Source of the DNA: Collinsella sp.
GTDB lineage: Bacteria > Actinomycetota > Coriobacteriia > Coriobacteriales > Coriobacteriaceae
Assembly (NCBI GenBank): GCA_019414265.1
Contig: DXMJ01000003.1
Coordinates: 13,660-77,659, forward strand
Direction: 5' to 3'
Length of the DNA: 64,000 nucleotides
The position numbers were made by a program, and so were the translations under genes. Below are positions 1-16,741 of this stretch, one piece after another. Positions within the stretch are counted from its first letter, which is position 1. Each line of letters opens with the position of its first letter. The notes under the pieces were generated by a model that saw only the letters and a list, made by a program, of their open reading frames with translations, was not told the origin of the DNA and did not search any database.

Positions 1-866
1 TGCCTGGCACCAAGTGCACGCCCAAAGAGATGCTGCCGGTGCTCGACAAGCCCGTCATTCAGTACGTCGTCGAGGAGGCGCTCGAGCCCGAGGAGGTCGA
101 CGATGCCATCATCGTTACTTCTCCCGGTAAGCCCGAGCTACTGAACTACTTCCAGCCCGACCGTTCGCTCGAGAACCTGCTGCGCGAGCGCGGCAAGAAC
201 GCCTATGCCGATGCTGTCGCCCACGCTGGCGGTATGCCGGTCGACTTCCGTTATCAGTACGAGCCCAAGGGCCTCGGCCATGCTATTCGCTCTGCTGCCG
301 ACGCCGTGGCAGGGGAGAACTTCCTGGTTCTTCTGGGCGACTACGTTGTGCCTAACCGCGATATCTGCGACAAGATGCTCGCCGTTTCCAAGGAGCACGG
401 TGGCGCTTCGGTTATCGCCGTCGCTGCTTGCTCGCCCGAGGAAGTCAGCCGCTACGGTGTTATCGCCGGCGAGCGCGTCGGTTCGCTCGAGGGCGCCGAG
501 GACGTTGCCGATGCCGAGCCGGGCGCTGTTTGGCGTATCGGCGGTCTGGTTGAGAAGCCCGCTCCCGAGGCTGCTCCGTCCAACCTGTACATCGTCGGTC
601 GCTACCTGCTGAGCCCGCTGGTCATGGGCCTGCTGGCAGATCAGCAGGCCGGCAAGGGCGGCGAGATCCAGCTCACCGACGCCATGGCCCGTTCGCTCGA
701 CCGCGAGGCCATGTATGCCGTCGTCATCGACCCGCTGTTGGGCTACGACACCGGCACTCCCTCTGGTTGGATGGCCACTAACGCCCTCATGGCTGCAAAC
801 GACCCCCGCTTTGCCGATGCCTTCTGGGACGCCATCGACGAGCGCGGCGGATTGATGCGCAAGTAA
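1..866 (+). CDS. galU: UTP-glucose-1-phosphate uridylyltransferase, 5' end cut by the window
   Basis: Makes UDP-glucose from UTP and glucose 1-phosphate in the cytoplasm, for polysaccharide and cell-envelope glycans. The reading frame is already open at base 3 and continues the family's N-terminal nucleotide-binding loop (PGTKCTPKEMLPVLDKP, matching the usual PxTKxxPKEMLPVxDKP). The ATG at 30 is therefore internal and the true start lies upstream. Further family marks are the GLGHAI segment, LLGDYVV, the VEKP loop and GGEIQLTDAM. About 287 residues are visible, so only a short N-terminal piece is missing. It ends at a hairpin terminator and is transcribed separately from rpoB. Confidence 0.93.
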   Translation, partial: PGTKCTPKEMLPVLDKPVIQYVVEEALEPEEVDDAIIVTSPGKPELLNYFQPDRSLENLLRERGKNAYADAVAHAGGMPVDFRYQYEPKGLGHAIRSAADAVAGENFLVLLGDYVVPNRDICDKMLAVSKEHGGASVIAVAACSPEEVSRYGVIAGERVGSLEGAEDVADAEPGAVWRIGGLVEKPAPEAAPSNLYIVGRYLLSPLVMGLLADQQAGKGGEIQLTDAMARSLDREAMYAVVIDPLLGYDTGTPSGWMATNALMAANDPRFADAFWDAIDERGGLMRK

Positions 867-886
867 GCCTTCGGGCACCGACATTT

Positions 887-919
887 ACGGGCGTGGACCT
901 CGGTTCGCGCCCGTTTTTT
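887..919 (+). terminator. Terminator of galU
   Basis: A 7-bp stem (ACGGGCG at 887-893 with CGCCCGT at 908-914) and a 14-nt loop, followed by a run of T, about 20 nt after the galU stop. Confidence 0.8.
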
Positions 920-943
920 ATAAGAGCTGCGATTGCCGGCTCT

Positions 944-974
944 CTGTTCACAGAAAATATATGAACAGATGTTC
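944..974 (+). promoter_or_regulatory. LexA-like palindrome cluster upstream of rpoB
   Basis: GAACAGATGTTC at 963-974 fits the Gram-positive SOS-box pattern GAAC-N4-GTTC. It overlaps a second inverted repeat (CTGTTCA at 944-950 with TGAACAG at 962-968). It lies in the 287-bp galU-rpoB gap, about 180 bp before rpoB. A match of this length can arise by chance and no SOS gene adjoins it, so the assignment is weak. Confidence 0.3.
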
Positions 975-1052
975 GATACACATACATCTACCTGCGTGTT
1001 TTCTGTCGAAAAACTTTGCTACTCCAAAAACTCAATCGCGTCAAGGCTTTTC

Positions 1053-1080
1053 TTGCCCAACGGTCGGTACCTGATAAACT
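1053..1080 (+). promoter_or_regulatory. Possible rpoBC promoter
   Basis: TTGCCC (1053-1058) and TAAACT (1075-1080) are separated by 16 nt, about 70 bp before the rpoB start. This is the best sigma70-like pair I see in the gap, but both boxes deviate from consensus. Confidence 0.3.
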
Positions 1081-1153
1081 ATTAGGTTGCGATAACTGGC
1101 GAAGCTATGCCTCGCCAACCCACCGAGCATTTCCGTGAAGGAGGAAAAACCTG

Positions 1154-4645
<3,492 letters not shown>

Positions 4646-4651
4646 TTGACT

Positions 4652-9127
<4,476 letters not shown>

Positions 9128-9133
9128 TTAGTT

Positions 9134-9155
9134 CCGCCGTTCTAACGAACGGCGG
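9134..9155 (+). other. Perfect 9-bp hairpin just after rpoC
   Basis: CCGCCGTTC (9134-9142), a TAAC loop, then GAACGGCGG (9147-9155). There is no T-run after it, so it is more likely an RNA-stabilising or processing hairpin than a terminator by itself. Confidence 0.5.
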
Positions 9156-9200
9156 CGACCTCCGTCGCTGCGCGGCCCCCAGAGCTACAATCTGTCATTC

Positions 9201-9242
9201 AAAAGGCAGGGCATGACCAAAAGGTCAATGCCCTGCCTTTTT
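9201..9242 (+). terminator. Terminator of the rpoBC operon
   Basis: A long stem from AAAAGGCAGGGCATGACC (9201-9218) with its near-perfect complement (9223-9240; one bulged base), a four-A loop, and a T-run at the 3' side. The A-run on the left makes it potentially bidirectional. Confidence 0.85.
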
Positions 9243-9358
9243 CATGCCACCTTGTACGCTCTGGGGGCCGCTCGCTTGCGTATGCTCAACTTGTTGCGTT
9301 CCGTTGATCACTTGCAAAAAAGGACAGGTTTATTTTGGTAGTTTTTCCTGCTTGAATT

Positions 9359-9387
9359 TGAAACATTCCGTTTGGTCAAAGCGTATC
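9359..9387 (+). promoter_or_regulatory. ECF-type promoter, probably self-activated by the adjacent sigma factor
   Basis: TGAAAC at 9359-9364 and CGTATC at 9382-9387 with a 17-bp spacer match the general ECF (SigW-like) pattern TGAAAC-N16/17-CGTA. It lies 49 bp before the ECF sigma gene. ECF genes commonly drive their own transcription from such sites; self-regulation here is inferred. Confidence 0.6.
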
Positions 9388-9435
9388 TATGGTGAGGGCC
9401 CCATCAAGAACCATCAGTGTCACCGGGAGGTGATT

Positions 9436-9954
9436 ATGGAAGAACAAGCTTTTAGACAGGCGGTCGAGGATCACCGAGATGTCGTGTTCCGAATCGCCTT
9501 GACGTATCTGCGTGATCGCGCTGACGCCGACGATGTCGCTCAAGACGTCTTTCTAAAGTTACTCAAAAGCGATACGCATTTTGAAAGCTGGGAGCATCTT
9601 CGTCGATGGCTCATCCGGGTCACGATCAATGAATGCAAATCTCTCTTTCGAAAGCCGTGGAGGCGCGTGGAGGATATTGAAAGTCTGACCGATTCGCTCT
9701 TGACGGCGCAGGACGAGACCAAGGCCGTCCTATTAGACGTCATGCGGCTTCCGGAACGATTCCGTATCTCCATCGTGCTCTATTACTATCTGGGCTTCTC
9801 GACTTCAGAAATTGCCGAGTTACTGCATGTGCCAGCCGCGACCGTTCGAACGCGTTTAGCTCGCGGCAGATCGAAGCTCAAGTTCATCCTAGAGGAGGGC
9901 GACCGTGAAATCCAACCAGATCAAGCAGGCCTTCGAGTCCGTCCAAGCCGATAG
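9436..9954 (+). CDS. RNA polymerase ECF-type sigma factor
   Basis: An extracytoplasmic-function sigma factor of 172 residues, the usual size. ATG 9436 is chosen because GGGAGG stands just upstream; the frame is open further up but has no family similarity there. Sigma region 2 is recognisable (VFRIALTYLRDRADADDVAQDVFLKLL, which would bind the -10 element). Region 4 is recognisable too (LPERFRISIVLYYYLGFSTSEIAELL then a recognition helix around VPAATVRTRLARGRSKL). It overlaps the following membrane protein gene by 50 bp, so the two are probably translationally coupled as a sigma/anti-sigma pair. It sits between rpoC and rpsL behind its own promoter. Confidence 0.9.
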   Translation: MEEQAFRQAVEDHRDVVFRIALTYLRDRADADDVAQDVFLKLLKSDTHFESWEHLRRWLIRVTINECKSLFRKPWRRVEDIESLTDSLLTAQDETKAVLLDVMRLPERFRISIVLYYYLGFSTSEIAELLHVPAATVRTRLARGRSKLKFILEEGDREIQPDQAGLRVRPSR

Positions 9955-10981
9955 CGATCTTGCTGACCGTGTTCTTTATGCCGCTGCTGGCGAGCCGCTT
10001 CGCCGAAAGGGTCACGCGAAGCCTCTGTATGTTGCCGTAATCGGATGTCTTGCCGGAGTGCTGGCGACCGGAGGGGTCGCCTACGCTGTTGTCAATTCCA
10101 GTTATTTTGCCTCTGCCTGGGGAAACCATGGCAACGGAGAGTCCGTTACCTGGACAAATGGCGGCTCGTCGGGGACGAAATATACCTACACCAGAGAGTT
10201 TGGTGATGGTATCGCGCCCCAAAGCCTGGAGGGTGCAGTCCAGAAGGTCAATCTGTCCGTCGAGGGCAACGGCTATACGCTCGACATTCATGAGATGGCA
10301 ATCGACGAGAACGGTTGCGGTGCTGTGACGTTTACATTGTCCAATCCGAATGGCGTTAGCTACTACAAGCCGGCGGCAGAGCTTGGCGAACTTGTTCTCT
10401 ATGGTGAAGAAGAAGGGGGCGTCAGTACACCCAGCATGAACTTCGGCGAGGAATGGGCTGATACACGCTGCACCATTGATAAAGACACATCAAGCGACAC
10501 GGTCATTAACGGCACGATGTACTTTGCATCTTGGAATCGCGATCGAGATTTACGACATGCGGTCACCTGGAATATCAGTTGGACGGAGGGCAAAGGTGAG
10601 GATGCGAAGGTGATCGAGGTATCGACGCCAGAGTTTAACGTCGGAGCGCACGTCGATACAAAGGAGCTCCGCTCCGACGACTCGCCTCTCGAGATCAGCC
10701 CGTTTTCCATCCAGACGCACATCGATGATCTGGGCTATGAAGCAGTTGATCATAAACTGACCGTCAGCTACAAGGATGGATCGGAGCAGATTATCGAAGA
10801 TGACGACGCAGGGGCGTACAATTTCTATGTTTCGATGGCGCGCAATAGCGGAGAGAACATCTGGGTTCCGACAAAACTGATCAATGTCGATCAAGTGGTC
10901 TCGGTGACCCTCGAGGGCACGAGATGCACATCAACAGGAGAGACCGAAACAGAAGTACCCTTTACCATCGTCTATTCGTAA
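9905..10981 (+). CDS. Membrane-anchored putative anti-sigma factor with a large extracytoplasmic domain
   Basis: 358 residues from GTG 9905, preceded by GAGGAGGG. Residues 1-40 are cytoplasmic and would bind the sigma factor. Residues about 41-63 (LYVAVIGCLAGVLATGGVAY) form one transmembrane helix. The remaining 295 or so residues are predicted outside, rich in Ser/Thr/Asp and beta-prone, resembling the sensory domains of DUF4179-like anti-sigma proteins. The role rests mainly on gene order, the 50-bp overlap and topology; the N-terminal domain has no motif I can name with certainty. It is somewhat less GC-rich than its neighbours. Confidence 0.65.
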   Translation: MKSNQIKQAFESVQADSDLADRVLYAAAGEPLRRKGHAKPLYVAVIGCLAGVLATGGVAYAVVNSSYFASAWGNHGNGESVTWTNGGSSGTKYTYTREFGDGIAPQSLEGAVQKVNLSVEGNGYTLDIHEMAIDENGCGAVTFTLSNPNGVSYYKPAAELGELVLYGEEEGGVSTPSMNFGEEWADTRCTIDKDTSSDTVINGTMYFASWNRDRDLRHAVTWNISWTEGKGEDAKVIEVSTPEFNVGAHVDTKELRSDDSPLEISPFSIQTHIDDLGYEAVDHKLTVSYKDGSEQIIEDDDAGAYNFYVSMARNSGENIWVPTKLINVDQVVSVTLEGTRCTSTGETETEVPFTIVYS

Positions 10982-10987
10982 GGTCTA

Positions 10988-11020
10988 GGCCGCTTCCTGC
11001 TAGAGGAAGCGGCCATTTTT
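10988..11020 (+). terminator. Terminator of the ECF sigma/anti-sigma operon
   Basis: A perfect 11-bp stem GGCCGCTTCCT (10988-10998) / AGGAAGCGGCC (11004-11014), a 5-nt loop, then ATTTTT. Confidence 0.9.
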
Positions 11021-11128
11021 GCGTTACATGGACGGCTGGAATGGGCACTTGCGCACAGGCGGGGATTCCTTTTATGGAGGCTTTGCGGAAATATGGCTAT
11101 TTTGGGATACGCCCGGCGGCGTGGTCTG

Positions 11129-11157
11129 TTGACGGCACAGCTAACGGCACGTATCCT
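11129..11157 (+). promoter_or_regulatory. Likely rpsL (str operon) promoter
   Basis: TTGACG (11129-11134), a 17-nt spacer, then TATCCT (11152-11157), about 94 bp before rpsL. This is a good sigma70-type match in the 230-bp gap after the previous terminator. Nothing else coding is apparent in the gap. Confidence 0.6.
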
Positions 11158-11250
11158 ATCGAACTGCATGTTTCGTAGGGGGATGCTGACCCCTCGATTC
11201 AAGCCGTTGCACTTTACAGAAAGCTGGAATCATTCGAGAAGGAGTACGCT

Positions 11251-11628
11251 TTGCCTACTATTAACCAGCTGGTTCGCCAGGGCCGTCGTTCCGTGCCCAA
11301 GAAGTCCAAGAACGCTGCTCTGCAGCACAACTCCCAGAAGCGCGGCGTGTGCACCCGCGTCTTCACCACGAGCCCCAAGAAGCCGAACTCGGCTCTTCGT
11401 AAGGTTGCCCGTGTTCGCCTCGTCAACGGCATCGAAGTTACTGCTTACATCCCGGGTGAGGGCCACAACCTGCAGGAGCACTCCATCGTGCTCGTCCGCG
11501 GCGGTCGTGTCCGTGACCTCCCTGGTGTCCGTTATCACGTCATCCGTGGCGCCTACGACGCTGCTCCGGTCCAGAACCGTATGCAGGCCCGTTCCAAGTA
11601 CGGTGCTAAGCGCCCCAAGGCTAAATAA
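11251..11628 (+). CDS. rpsL: 30S ribosomal protein S12
   Basis: Decoding-centre protein of the small subunit, 125 residues. The start is TTG 11251 with GAAGGAG just upstream, giving the canonical N-terminus [11 protein letters not shown]. The streptomycin-response segments are the wild-type [13 protein letters not shown] and the loop [29 protein letters not shown], with no known resistance change visible. First gene of rpsL-rpsG-fusA-rpsJ; tuf is absent from the usual position. Confidence 0.98.
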   Translation: MPTINQLVRQGRRSVPKKSKNAALQHNSQKRGVCTRVFTTSPKKPNSALRKVARVRLVNGIEVTAYIPGEGHNLQEHSIVLVRGGRVRDLPGVRYHVIRGAYDAAPVQNRMQARSKYGAKRPKAK

Positions 11629-11701
11629 GCCAGATAACGTTTTGATACTTTCGCCGTGCGCCGCCTAAGCGCCGCACGGTAGACACTTAAGGAGATTTCA
11701 C

Positions 11702-12175
11702 ATGCCGCGTCGTGCAGCAGCTAATCGTCGTGAGGTTCAGCCTGACGCCGTTTACAACAACCGCCTGGTGACTCAGCTCATCAACAAGGTCCTTCTTGAC
11801 GGCAAGAAGGCCACCGCTGAGCGCATCGTTTACACCGCTTTCGAGATCGTTGCCGAGAAGTCCGAGGGTGGCGACGCTCTCGCTACCTTCAAGAAGGCTA
11901 TGGACAACGTCAAGCCCACGCTCGAGGTTAAGCCCAAGCGTGTCGGTGGCGCTACCTATCAGGTCCCGATGGAGGTCAACTCCCGTCGTTCCACCGCTCT
12001 GGGCATCCGCTGGATCGTCAACTTCTCCCGCGCTCGCAAGGAGAAGACCATGGCCGAGCGTCTCGCTAACGAGATCCTCGACGCCTCCAACGGTCTTGGC
12101 GCTTCCGTCAAGAAGCGTGAGGACGTCTTCAAGATGGCCGAGGCCAACCGCGCGTTCTCTCACTATCGTTGGTAA
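11702..12175 (+). CDS. rpsG: 30S ribosomal protein S7
   Basis: Primary binder of the 16S 3' major domain, 157 residues, normal length. ATG 11702 follows AAGGAGATTTCAC. Family segments are PRRAAANRR at the start, [16 protein letters not shown] [14 protein letters not shown], and the conserved [12 protein letters not shown] and [12 protein letters not shown] end. A GC-rich hairpin (CCGTGCG at 11654-11660 with CGCACGG at 11673-11679) lies between rpsL and rpsG. In many bacteria S7 regulates translation through this intercistronic region; that role here is inferred. Confidence 0.98.
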   Translation: MPRRAAANRREVQPDAVYNNRLVTQLINKVLLDGKKATAERIVYTAFEIVAEKSEGGDALATFKKAMDNVKPTLEVKPKRVGGATYQVPMEVNSRRSTALGIRWIVNFSRARKEKTMAERLANEILDASNGLGASVKKREDVFKMAEANRAFSHYRW

Positions 12176-12194
12176 GTTAAGGTAAGGAACTAAC

Positions 12195-14294
12195 ATGGCT
12201 AAGCCTAAGTACAAGCTTTCCGATACCCGTAACATCGGCATCATGGCCCACATCGATGCCGGTAAGACCACCACGACCGAGCGTATTCTTTACTACACCG
12301 GTAAGACCCACAAGATCGGTGAGGTCCATGAGGGCGCTGCCACCATGGACTGGATGGTTCAGGAGCAGGAGCGCGGCGTAACCATTACCTCCGCTGCTAC
12401 CACGTGCTTCTGGAACAAGGACGGTAAGGACTACCGCATCCAGATCATCGACACCCCGGGCCACGTTGACTTCACCGCCGAGGTCGAGCGCTGCCTGCGC
12501 GTCCTCGATGGCGCTGTCGCCGTCTTCGACGCCGTTGCCGGCGTTCAGCCCCAGTCTGAGACCGTTTGGCGTCAGGCTTCTACCTTCAACGTCCCCCGCA
12601 TCGCCTTCATCAACAAGTATGACCGCGTGGGCGCTGACTTCTTCAACGCTATCGAGACCATGAAGGATCGTCTCGACGCCAACGCCGTGGCCGCTCAGGT
12701 CCCGATGGGCGCCGAGGACAACTTCTGGGGCGTCATCGACCTCGTTACCATGACTGCATGGGACTTCAAGGCCGACGAGAAGGGCATGACCTACCCCGAG
12801 CCGATGGACGAGATCCCGGCTGAGTTTGCCGACATCGCTGCCACCAAGCGCGAGGAGCTCCTCGACGCTGCTGCCAGCTTTGACGACGAGCTCATGGAGA
12901 AGATCCTCATGGAGGAGGACTTCACCGTCGAGGAGCTCAAGGCTGCTCTGCGCAAGGGCGTTCTGGCCAACGAGCTCAACCTCGTCTTCGTGGGCTCCGC
13001 CTACAAGAACAAGGGCGTTCAGGAGCTGCTCGACGCTGTCGTCGACTACCTGCCCAGCCCGCTCGACGTTGAGGCCGTCACCGGTACCGATCCGGACACC
13101 GGCGAGGAGATCCAGCGTCATCCTTCCTTCGACGAGCCTTTCTCCGGCCTGGTCTTCAAGATCATGACCGACCCGTTCGTCGGTAAGCTCACCTACGTCC
13201 GCGTTTACTCCGGCCGCGCCGAGTCCGGCTCCTACGTGGTCAACGCTTCCAACGGTCAGCGCGAGCGTCTCGGCCGCATCCTCGAGATGAACGCCGCCGA
13301 GCGTATCGACCGTGACGACGCTGCCGCCGGCGACATCGTCGCTTGCGTCGGCTTCAAGAACTCCACCACCGGTGACACCCTGTGCGCCGAGGGCAAGGAG
13401 ATCGTCCTCGAGAAGATCGAGTTCGCTAAGCCCGTTATCGACGTTGCCATCGAGCCCAAGACCAAGGCCGAGCAGGACAAGATGTCCCTGGCTCTGACCA
13501 AGCTCGCCGAGGAGGACCCGACCTTCCAGGTGTCCACCAACCACGAGACCGGCCAGACCATCATCGCCGGCATGGGCGAGCTGCACCTCGAGATCATCGT
13601 CGACCGTCTGCTCCGCGAGTTCAAGGTTGACGCTAACGTCGGTAAGCCCCAGGTTGCCTACCGCGAGACCGCCGGTCACGACGTCGAGAAGGCTGAGGGC
13701 AAGTTCGTCCGTCAGTCCGGCGGTCGCGGTCAGTACGGCCACGCCGTCATCAAGCTCGAGAAGATGGAGGAGGGCTTCGGCTACGAGTTCGTCAACGCTA
13801 TCGTCGGCGGCGTCGTGCCCAAGGAGTACATCCCGTCCATCGACAAGAGCATCCAGGAGGCCCTGAACACCGGTGTTATCGCCGGCTTCCCGGTCCTCGA
13901 CGTTAAGGTCACCCTGTTCGACGGTTCTTACCACGAGGTCGACTCCTCCGAGGCCGCCTTCAAGATCGCCGGTTCCATGGCTATCAAGGACGCTCTCAAG
14001 AAGTCCGATCCGCAGCTGCTCGAGCCGATCATGGCTGTCGAGGTCGAGACCCCCGAGCAGTACATGGGCGACGTTATGGGCAACCTCTCCGGTCGCCGCG
14101 GCAAGATCGAGGGCATGGAGGATCGCAAGAACAGCAAGCTCATCCGTGCCAAGGTGCCGCTGGGCGAGATGTTCGGTTACGCTACCGACCTTCGCTCCCA
14201 GACCCAGGGCCGTGCATCCTACACGATGCAGTTCGACTCTTATGAGCCCGCGCCCAAGTCCATCGTGGACGAGGTCATGAGCAAGAACGCCTAA
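12195..14294 (+). CDS. fusA: Translation elongation factor G
   Basis: Ribosomal translocase GTPase, 699 residues, full length. GTP motifs: P-loop [15 protein letters not shown] near residue 18, [17 protein letters not shown] (G3), and NKYD in place of the common NKMD at G4, still within NKxD. Domain IV/V marks are [15 protein letters not shown] and the C-terminal [23 protein letters not shown] start 20 bp after rpsG, with AAGGAAC upstream. It is followed by rpsJ, not by tuf. Confidence 0.98.
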   Translation: MAKPKYKLSDTRNIGIMAHIDAGKTTTTERILYYTGKTHKIGEVHEGAATMDWMVQEQERGVTITSAATTCFWNKDGKDYRIQIIDTPGHVDFTAEVERCLRVLDGAVAVFDAVAGVQPQSETVWRQASTFNVPRIAFINKYDRVGADFFNAIETMKDRLDANAVAAQVPMGAEDNFWGVIDLVTMTAWDFKADEKGMTYPEPMDEIPAEFADIAATKREELLDAAASFDDELMEKILMEEDFTVEELKAALRKGVLANELNLVFVGSAYKNKGVQELLDAVVDYLPSPLDVEAVTGTDPDTGEEIQRHPSFDEPFSGLVFKIMTDPFVGKLTYVRVYSGRAESGSYVVNASNGQRERLGRILEMNAAERIDRDDAAAGDIVACVGFKNSTTGDTLCAEGKEIVLEKIEFAKPVIDVAIEPKTKAEQDKMSLALTKLAEEDPTFQVSTNHETGQTIIAGMGELHLEIIVDRLLREFKVDANVGKPQVAYRETAGHDVEKAEGKFVRQSGGRGQYGHAVIKLEKMEEGFGYEFVNAIVGGVVPKEYIPSIDKSIQEALNTGVIAGFPVLDVKVTLFDGSYHEVDSSEAAFKIAGSMAIKDALKKSDPQLLEPIMAVEVETPEQYMGDVMGNLSGRRGKIEGMEDRKNSKLIRAKVPLGEMFGYATDLRSQTQGRASYTMQFDSYEPAPKSIVDEVMSKNA

Positions 14295-14354
14295 GTTCGA
14301 GCTCCCAGTTACGTAATCCGCGAGAACATCTCTCGCACTCTTTGGAGGTTTAAG

Positions 14355-14663
14355 TTGGCTACCCAGAAGATCCGCATTCGCCTCAAGGGCTATGATCACG
14401 AGGTCGTCGATCAGTCCGCGAAGCTCATCGTCGAGACCGCTCAGAAGACCGGCGCTCGCGTTTCCGGTCCTGTTCCCCTGCCCACCGAGCGCAACCTGTA
14501 CACGGTTATCCGCTCGCCGCACGTGAACAAGGACTCCCGTGAGCAGTTCGAGATGCGCACCCACAAGCGCCTCATCGACATCCTCGACCCCACCTCGGGC
14601 ACCGTTGATTCGCTCATGCGTCTCGACCTCCCCGCTGGCGTCGACATCGACATCAAGCTCTAA
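14355..14663 (+). CDS. rpsJ: 30S ribosomal protein S10
   Basis: 102-residue S10 of the 30S head, also the NusB partner in antitermination. TTG start after TTTGGAGG. Typical sequence: [31 protein letters not shown] is cut here to its start [13 protein letters not shown], then [27 protein letters not shown] and THKRLIDI. A small hairpin (GCGAGA-ACATC-TCTCGC, 14320-14336) precedes it. rpsJ normally heads the S10 operon and is followed by rplC. Here a strong terminator comes 20 bp after it and rplC is at 28588. Confidence 0.98.
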   Translation: MATQKIRIRLKGYDHEVVDQSAKLIVETAQKTGARVSGPVPLPTERNLYTVIRSPHVNKDSREQFEMRTHKRLIDILDPTSGTVDSLMRLDLPAGVDIDIKL

Positions 14664-14682
14664 GCGATATCGCTCTTAGCTT

Positions 14683-14720
14683 AAAGGGCCCCGCTGCCGT
14701 TACGGTAGCGGGGCCCTTTT
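14683..14720 (+). terminator. Terminator after rpsJ
   Basis: A near-perfect stem of about 17 bp from AAAGGGCCCCGCT (14683-14695) to AGCGGGGCCCTTTT (14707-14720) with a very short loop. It separates rpsJ from all downstream genes. Confidence 0.93.
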
Positions 14721-14778
14721 GTTTTGAATGATGGTTTGGACTGCCGGGTAATGCTGCCGAGTAGGTGGTTGCGGCGCC

Positions 14779-15555
14779 CTATTCGCTCAAGGGACGCAGC
14801 GATGCTTCCTCAAAATGGAAGGATCGCAAGCCGTCTTCTGTTTCGATGCACGCGCGTCCAAAGGTATCGACGGTTTTAAAGATGCCTCGCGCCTGCTCGT
14901 CACCGGCAGGGGAACGGGCGATAACGTGCTCCCCAATCCAATTGAGGTGAGTGACATATTCGCCGTGGACGGGCGCGAGCGGTCCGGCGTCTTCTTCCAT
15001 GGCGTTGAGGCGTTCTGCCCAGGCATCTATAGCGTCTATAACTGCGTGATAGACCTCATCGAGGAGCATGTCGACAGCTGGAACGTTCTCGTTAAGGTCC
15101 GAGAGACCGATTGCCGGCAGGCCGCCATCGGGCACCTCTTGGGGCGCATAGTTCACATTGACACCAATGCCACAGACGGCGAAAGGTTTGCCTTCGTTAT
15201 CGCGTGCGGCCTCGACCAGAATGCCGCCGAGTTTGCGTCCACGCGCGACCAGGTCGTTGGGCCATTTGAGGCCAATCTCGTTTGCAAGACCCTGTTTTTC
15301 GAGCGCCTCGAGCACCGCTAGGCCGCTGACGGCAGCAAGACCAGAGTACTTCGCAGGATTAACGCATGGACGCAGGACAATCGAAAGCAATAGGTTGCCG
15401 GCGGTTGAATCCCACTTGTGGCCGCGCCGGCCGCGTCCTGCTGTCTGAGCCCGGGCGGCAAGTCCTGTTCCGTGCGGCGCTCCCTGTTTTCCTGCTTCGA
15501 GCAGGTCATCGTTGGTCGATCCGGTTACGTCGACTATCGTTAATTTGGCATCCAT
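14779..15555 (-). CDS. birA: Biotin--[acetyl-CoA carboxylase] ligase, without DNA-binding domain
   Basis: Attaches biotin to the biotin carboxyl carrier protein. I choose the ATG at 15555 (258 residues), because AAGGAGGT lies ten bases upstream and the protein then begins MDAKLTIVDVTGSTND, the catalytic-domain start. An upstream extension of the frame lacks similarity. Motifs are GRGRRGHKWDS (biotinyl-AMP loop), LKWPNDL and GGILVE. With this start it lacks the N-terminal winged helix of E. coli BirA, so it would be a mono-functional ligase and not the biotin repressor. It is divergent from the fab/acc operon whose accB product is its substrate. Confidence 0.93.
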   Translation of the reverse strand: MDAKLTIVDVTGSTNDDLLEAGKQGAPHGTGLAARAQTAGRGRRGHKWDSTAGNLLLSIVLRPCVNPAKYSGLAAVSGLAVLEALEKQGLANEIGLKWPNDLVARGRKLGGILVEAARDNEGKPFAVCGIGVNVNYAPQEVPDGGLPAIGLSDLNENVPAVDMLLDEVYHAVIDAIDAWAERLNAMEEDAGPLAPVHGEYVTHLNWIGEHVIARSPAGDEQARGIFKTVDTFGRACIETEDGLRSFHFEEASLRPLSE

Positions 15556-15647
15556 AACGGCTGCTACCTCCTTAATGAATAAGTGAATAACGCAATGGTG
15601 TCGAGAGAGACACAATGTGAAGCCTTTGTCGCATTTGGACAATTTAA

Positions 15648-15711
15648 TGTTAACACGTTAACAACGACTGAAATGCGCTATCCTCTCTTGGTCGATGTAA
15701 ACGCGTCAACA
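15648..15711 (+). promoter_or_regulatory. Pair of palindromic operators between birA and fabH
   Basis: TGTTAACACGTTAACA (15648-15663) is a perfect palindrome with a 2-nt centre. TGTAAACGCGTCAACA (15696-15711) is a degenerate copy (12 of 16 identical), 48 bp downstream and ending 18 bp before the fabH ATG. A possible -10 (TATCCT, 15679-15684) lies between them. The layout fits a transcription factor controlling the fatty acid operon and perhaps birA. The palindrome form recalls LacI-type sites and not FapR or FabT sites; the regulator is unknown. Confidence 0.5.
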
Positions 15712-15729
15712 ACTCAAAGGAGGTTAGTG

Positions 15730-16689
15730 ATGGGTTTCACGATTCTTGGAACAGGCTCGGCGCTTCCCAAGCGCAGTGTTTCCAATGACGAGCTGTCCGA
15801 GTTCCTCGATACCTCGGATGAGTGGATTTTTACCCGCACAGGTATTAAGAGTCGCCACGTCTGCACCACCGAGTCACTTGACGACCTTGCCGTAGCGGCG
15901 AGCGAGCGGGCACTTCAGGTGTCCGGAATCGACGCGAGCCAGTTGGATCTGATCGTCTGCTCGACGACGACGGGTGACCACCTTGTTCCCGCCGAGGCGT
16001 GTGCCGTTGCTGAGCGACTGGGCGCGACGTGCCCTGCCTTCGATGTCTCGGCTGCCTGCGCCGGCTTCGTATTTGCGCTCGATGTTGCCGAGGGCTATAT
16101 CGCCCGAGGACGAGCCAAGCATGTGCTTGTCGTTGCCGCCGAGCAGATGACGCGCGCGCTCGACTGGACCGACCGCGCCACCTGTGTGCTCTTTGGCGAT
16201 GGGGCAGGCGCCGCGGTGATTGAGGCTGGGGGAGACAGCCCCCTTGCCGTTGAGCTTTCGACGGCGCCCGACGTCGAGACGTTGTGCGTTCCCGGTCTGG
16301 TCGGCACCTCGCCGTTTAAGGCCTCCGCAGATAGCGAGAGCGTGCTGTCCATGAATGGCCGCCGCGTGTTCAAGTTCGGCGTCAACGCGATTTGCGACAC
16401 GGTCCATAAGCTTGCGAGCGATGCGGGCATTTCGGTCGAGGACATCGACCATTTTGTATTCCATCAGGCTAACGAACGAATCCTGAGTCAGGCGGTCAAG
16501 CGCCTCGGTGTGCCAGACAAGCGCGTGGTTCGAACGCTGCGCGAGACCGGCAACATTTCGAGCGCATGCATTCCGCTTGCCCTCGACCGGCTGGCAAACG
16601 CCGGTGCACTTCACACGGGCGACACCATCGCCCTCGCTGGATTTGGCGCCGGTCTGGATAAAGGTGGCTATCTACTTCGTTGGAAGTAG
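15730..16689 (+). CDS. fabH: Beta-ketoacyl-ACP synthase III
   Basis: Starts fatty acid synthesis by condensing an acyl-CoA primer with malonyl-ACP. 319 residues from ATG 15730, which follows AAAGGAGG; the longer open frame upstream runs over the operators. The catalytic triad is complete: Cys110 (SAACAGF), His245 (FHQAN), Asn275 (GNISSA). The ending DTIALAGFGAGL is typical. It is the first gene of a ten-gene fab/acc operon. Primer choice (straight versus branched) cannot be told from motifs alone. Confidence 0.97.
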   Translation: MGFTILGTGSALPKRSVSNDELSEFLDTSDEWIFTRTGIKSRHVCTTESLDDLAVAASERALQVSGIDASQLDLIVCSTTTGDHLVPAEACAVAERLGATCPAFDVSAACAGFVFALDVAEGYIARGRAKHVLVVAAEQMTRALDWTDRATCVLFGDGAGAAVIEAGGDSPLAVELSTAPDVETLCVPGLVGTSPFKASADSESVLSMNGRRVFKFGVNAICDTVHKLASDAGISVEDIDHFVFHQANERILSQAVKRLGVPDKRVVRTLRETGNISSACIPLALDRLANAGALHTGDTIALAGFGAGLDKGGYLLRWK

Positions 16690-16741
16690 TCGCACATAGG
16701 AAATAAAAACGCCCCTAGGGCACAAACAAAGGAGAACTACC

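Noticed and set aside
12597..12640. NKYD in place of NKMD in EF-G as a possible defect
   Set aside because: The GTPase G4 motif only requires NKxD; the rest of the protein is normal.
12177..14564. A 795-codon open frame antisense to fusA
   Set aside because: Same codon-bias shadow; composition rich in Val, Leu, Gly and Asp with no family features.
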